From Ureibacillus xyleni (GTDB lineage: Bacteria; Bacillota; Bacilli; Bacillales_A; Planococcaceae): a stretch of 64,000 bases of DNA. Below, piece after piece: positions 61,397 to 64,000 of the stretch. The notes under the pieces are model-generated. The model was not told the origin of the DNA. It saw only the letters and a program-made list of their open reading frames with translations, and ran no database searches. Location: the NCBI RefSeq assembly GCF_900217795.1, contig NZ_OBMQ01000006.1, positions 62,001 through 126,000 on the forward strand. Direction: 5' to 3'. How positions within the stretch are numbered: the stretch's first letter is position 1; each line of letters starts with the position of its first letter. Both the position numbers and the translations under genes were made by a program.

Positions 61397-63367
61397 ATGA
61401 GTATTACAGCAAATGAAGTAGTTGATAAGCTAAAACGATATAAAAACATTATTTTATATGGGCCACCTGGAACGGGGAAAACCCATCTATTAAATGAGGT
61501 ATTAGAATTATTAGATACGTCGGGTAATTACGATTATTTCAATACGAGTGCACCAATTGCAATTTCCAACACCCAGCATAAAGAATTTTCTTATGAATGG
61601 TGTACATTCCATCCGAACTACGCTTATGAAAATTTTGTAGTTGGACTCGATCCGGTCATTAAAGACGGAAAACTAGGATACAAGCATCATATTGGCCCAT
61701 TTACGGAACTAGTTAAAAGAAATGCAGAAGGGCAAGAAGTATTGCTCGTAATTGACGAAATTAACCGTGCAAATACAGAAGATGTTTTTGGGAATACAAT
61801 TGCTTTATTAGACCTCAATGATCGTGAAACCAATTCTGTAAGTTTAAATGACGCATTAACAATCGATGGTGTTGTACTGAACGAGCTAAAAGTCAACAAT
61901 CATTTTTATGTAATTGGAACAATGAATTCTTTAGATAAATCTGTTAGCCCATTAGATATTAGTATAAAAAGACGATTTATTACGGTAGAAGTTGAGCCAA
62001 ATGTGGACGTTCTAAAAAGTTATTTAGAAGGAAATCCAAACATTGGGAAAGGCTTAACGGATTTTGTTGTTCAACTCTTTTCGTATTTGAACTATCAGCT
62101 AAACGAATATGTCGGCAAAGAATATGAAATGGGTCAAGGATATTTCTGGGGATTGATGGAGTCAGAAAATGAGGGAGAAGCCACCGACATTTTAGCGGAT
62201 ATTTTAAAATATAAAGTTCTTCCGCATTTAAAAGATGTTTTTCCCAATGAATATTATATTGAACTTTTTACTATGGAGAATTTAGATAAGCTATTTCACC
62301 AAACTGATTTTGGCTATGAAATGTTGGATTTCTCCACGTTTTCTTCCGACGACATTATTAATTTAATGGCTTCTGCTTGTGGTAGCAGTTATAGAATCCA
62401 TTCCGAAAATGCCCAAGAGGTTGAATGTACTACTTTTGAGGAATATCAGGAAAGCATTATAGCTGACCTTTATAAAAAGTTAAAACGCCATAAAAACGTT
62501 ATTTTAACTGGTAGCAGTGGGACAGGTAAAAGCAGTTTGGTAAAAATTGTTATGAAGCAATTTGAAGAGACAAAAACGATGCACTGGCATTCCTCTACTG
62601 CTTATGAGGATGTATTAGAGGGGATTTCAGCAAAAGTAGATTCTTCCGGGAATGTAGATTACGTATATAAATCTGGAAAATTGTTAGAATTAGCACATTT
62701 AGTAACGAACGAAGATACATTAATGGTTATTGAAGGCCTAGATCGTAGTAATGCAGCTGAAAATTTTGGCGAGCTAATCACCTTACTTGAACCTGATAAA
62801 AGAGAAAAAGTATCAATTAAAATGCATGATAGTGACCTAGTGCTACCAAAAAATATGCATCTAATCTGTACAATGAACCCTTTAAGTCTTGCGAAAAATA
62901 AATTAGACAGTGCCTTAAAAAGAAGATTTGTCATTATTGATTTATATCCGGATTACGAACTACTAAGATTATGGTTTAGTATTGAGAAGAAAACAATCGA
63001 TGTGGAAACCTTAAATGACATTCAATCAAGAGAAGACTTACTTTCTTTAGCAATTGGTCTCTTAAAAGGTATCAACGAAAGAATCACCAATACATTAGGG
63101 CTTGATTACCAACTTGGCCATTCTGTTTTTTGGAATTTGAAAGATGAGAGAGATTTGTCTATAAATACAATCTTTCAAGTTTTCGATGCAATGATTTTAC
63201 CAACTCTTCAAGACTATATAAATGACGAGGAAGTTGCTCAAAGAATTTTAGGTGAAAGTTCACCATTAATTAAGACGAAAAATTATGGCTTTGAAATCTC
63301 CAGCTTTGCAAAATTAAGTCCTACCGAAAGAATCGAAACTTTAAAGGGGTTTTATGTGAATGATTAA
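61397..63367 (+). CDS. McrB-like protein with two AAA+ domains
   Basis: 656 aa. Domain 1: Walker A GPPGTGKT at 22-29, Walker B LLVIDEINRAN near 117, sensor GTMNS near 174 and IKRRF. Domain 2: Walker A GSSGTGKSS near 371, a degenerate Walker B VIEGLDRSN near 444 (Gly in place of the catalytic Glu), CTMNP near 491 and LKRRF. McrB-type GTPases/ATPases translocate DNA and drive a McrC nuclease. A two-domain version with a likely inactive second Walker B is unusual. It overlaps the McrC-like start by 8 nt. Confidence 0.88.
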   Translation: MSITANEVVDKLKRYKNIILYGPPGTGKTHLLNEVLELLDTSGNYDYFNTSAPIAISNTQHKEFSYEWCTFHPNYAYENFVVGLDPVIKDGKLGYKHHIGPFTELVKRNAEGQEVLLVIDEINRANTEDVFGNTIALLDLNDRETNSVSLNDALTIDGVVLNELKVNNHFYVIGTMNSLDKSVSPLDISIKRRFITVEVEPNVDVLKSYLEGNPNIGKGLTDFVVQLFSYLNYQLNEYVGKEYEMGQGYFWGLMESENEGEATDILADILKYKVLPHLKDVFPNEYYIELFTMENLDKLFHQTDFGYEMLDFSTFSSDDIINLMASACGSSYRIHSENAQEVECTTFEEYQESIIADLYKKLKRHKNVILTGSSGTGKSSLVKIVMKQFEETKTMHWHSSTAYEDVLEGISAKVDSSGNVDYVYKSGKLLELAHLVTNEDTLMVIEGLDRSNAAENFGELITLLEPDKREKVSIKMHDSDLVLPKNMHLICTMNPLSLAKNKLDSALKRRFVIIDLYPDYELLRLWFSIEKKTIDVETLNDIQSREDLLSLAIGLLKGINERITNTLGLDYQLGHSVFWNLKDERDLSINTIFQVFDAMILPTLQDYINDEEVAQRILGESSPLIKTKNYGFEISSFAKLSPTERIETLKGFYVND

Positions 63368-64000
63368 TTTTGACTTTGTTGAAAATCAGGAACATCCTCT
63401 AGAAGATGAGATTCTTAAATATAGTCGAGAAATCTTTGCGATAGGTAAAACAATAAAAAAGGAACTTGGGCTTCGGGTCAACCCGTTTAGCATTACAGAA
63501 GAATCCTTTAGAATTGATAGCATAGCAGGGAGTATTTCATTCGAAAATATCCATATTAACATTTGGCCTAAAAATTTCGGTGTGAATGGTGTAGATAGAA
63601 AAAATAATAGTGATTTAAAACGGCTTTATCGGAGAGTATTGGAAACCTCTGAACGTAATCGAAATAAAACACTATACATTAGCAAATATAAATCATCAAA
63701 TGACATGGACAGCGAATTTATTCATGCGATTGCGGAACAGTATATTGAAGAATTAAATAAAGCTTTAAAGCATGTTAAAATCACCACTTATGAAACGGTT
63801 GTAGAAAAAAGGAGAAATATTCGTGGTCAAATATTAGTTCAAAAAGAACTGCAAAATCCTATTTTGGAGCCGAACATTTGGTGTAAATATAAAAAACTTA
63901 AAGAAGATAACGATAGCAATCGGTTATTGTTATGGGGATGCAACTACCTATTAACGCATGTTAACGATGGGAAGATCAAAAGCGACCTTAGAAAATTGAT
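63360..64000 (+). CDS. McrC-like (LlaJI-type) restriction component, partial
   Basis: The frame from ATG 63360 runs open to the window end (213 codons seen). The N-terminal part is beta-rich; EKRRNIRGQILVQKELQNP near 140 resembles the start of the McrC/DUF2357 core. The nuclease motif expected in the C-terminal half lies beyond the window. It is translationally coupled to the McrB-like gene through an 8-nt overlap. Confidence 0.75.
   Translation, partial: MINFDFVENQEHPLEDEILKYSREIFAIGKTIKKELGLRVNPFSITEESFRIDSIAGSISFENIHINIWPKNFGVNGVDRKNNSDLKRLYRRVLETSERNRNKTLYISKYKSSNDMDSEFIHAIAEQYIEELNKALKHVKITTYETVVEKRRNIRGQILVQKELQNPILEPNIWCKYKKLKEDNDSNRLLLWGCNYLLTHVNDGKIKSDLRKL

Overview
The window looks like chromosomal DNA of a low-GC, endospore-forming member of the Bacillales, most like the Lysinibacillus/Solibacillus group (this placement is inference). 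Supporting signs are strong AAGGAGG ribosome binding sites, frequent TTG/GTG starts, a Spo0E-type phosphatase, a BclA-like spore-surface domain, two near-perfect Noc-binding sites, and Bacillus-like gene sets (ykkCD, cadCA, csoR-copZ-copA, ywrD with split chromate transporters). No tRNA, rRNA, CRISPR array or intact insertion sequence was seen.

Layout: 1-1.3 kb is AT-rich and nearly gene-free, with six scattered copies of a 17-bp near-palindrome. From 1.3 to 12.5 kb lie an HtrA-like membrane protease, a guanidine-I riboswitch with the ykkCD exporter pair, an RNA 2',3'-cyclic phosphodiesterase, the RNA-polymerase recycling helicase HelD, a Spo0E-like phosphatase, the cadmium operon cadCA with paired operators, a TetR/membrane-protein divergon and a glycerophosphodiesterase. 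From 12.6 to 25.4 kb are mostly housekeeping or accessory genes: DUF2804, amidase, nitroreductase, an MmpL-type exporter behind a leader ORF and attenuator, HD hydrolase, arylamine acetyltransferase, TrmB-LysE/TauE divergon, unknown secreted proteins and a Nudix protein. From 25.5 to 33 kb are the ywrD-like gene with split chromate transporters, a copper operon with three CsoR boxes, an alcohol dehydrogenase and a collapsed SDR gene. From 33.3 to 46.7 kb are signalling and surface genes: a Cache chemoreceptor, two surface-type proteins, a ParA with a small partner next to a Noc site, an orphan histidine kinase, a membrane diguanylate cyclase and a secreted PrcB/Big-type protein.

The most striking part is 46.9-58.5 kb. 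A promoter and a 5' hairpin are followed by a c-di-GMP-II riboswitch whose P1 helix shares bases with an intrinsic terminator. Behind it lies an eight-gene polysaccharide operon: polyprenyl-phosphate glycosyltransferase, two methyltransferases, a giant GT-C-like membrane protein of about 1450 residues, a flippase, GT4 and GT2 transferases, and a GDP-mannose-forming enzyme. The geometry predicts that c-di-GMP turns the operon on, and a diguanylate cyclase is encoded about 2 kb upstream. Together these form a candidate c-di-GMP-controlled exopolysaccharide module.

The right end (59.4-64 kb) is a defence locus: a 5-methylcytosine methyltransferase, an unrecognised 244-residue protein, a McrB-like protein with two AAA+ domains and a McrC-like protein cut by the window edge. 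It resembles BsuMI/LlaJI-type restriction-modification systems.
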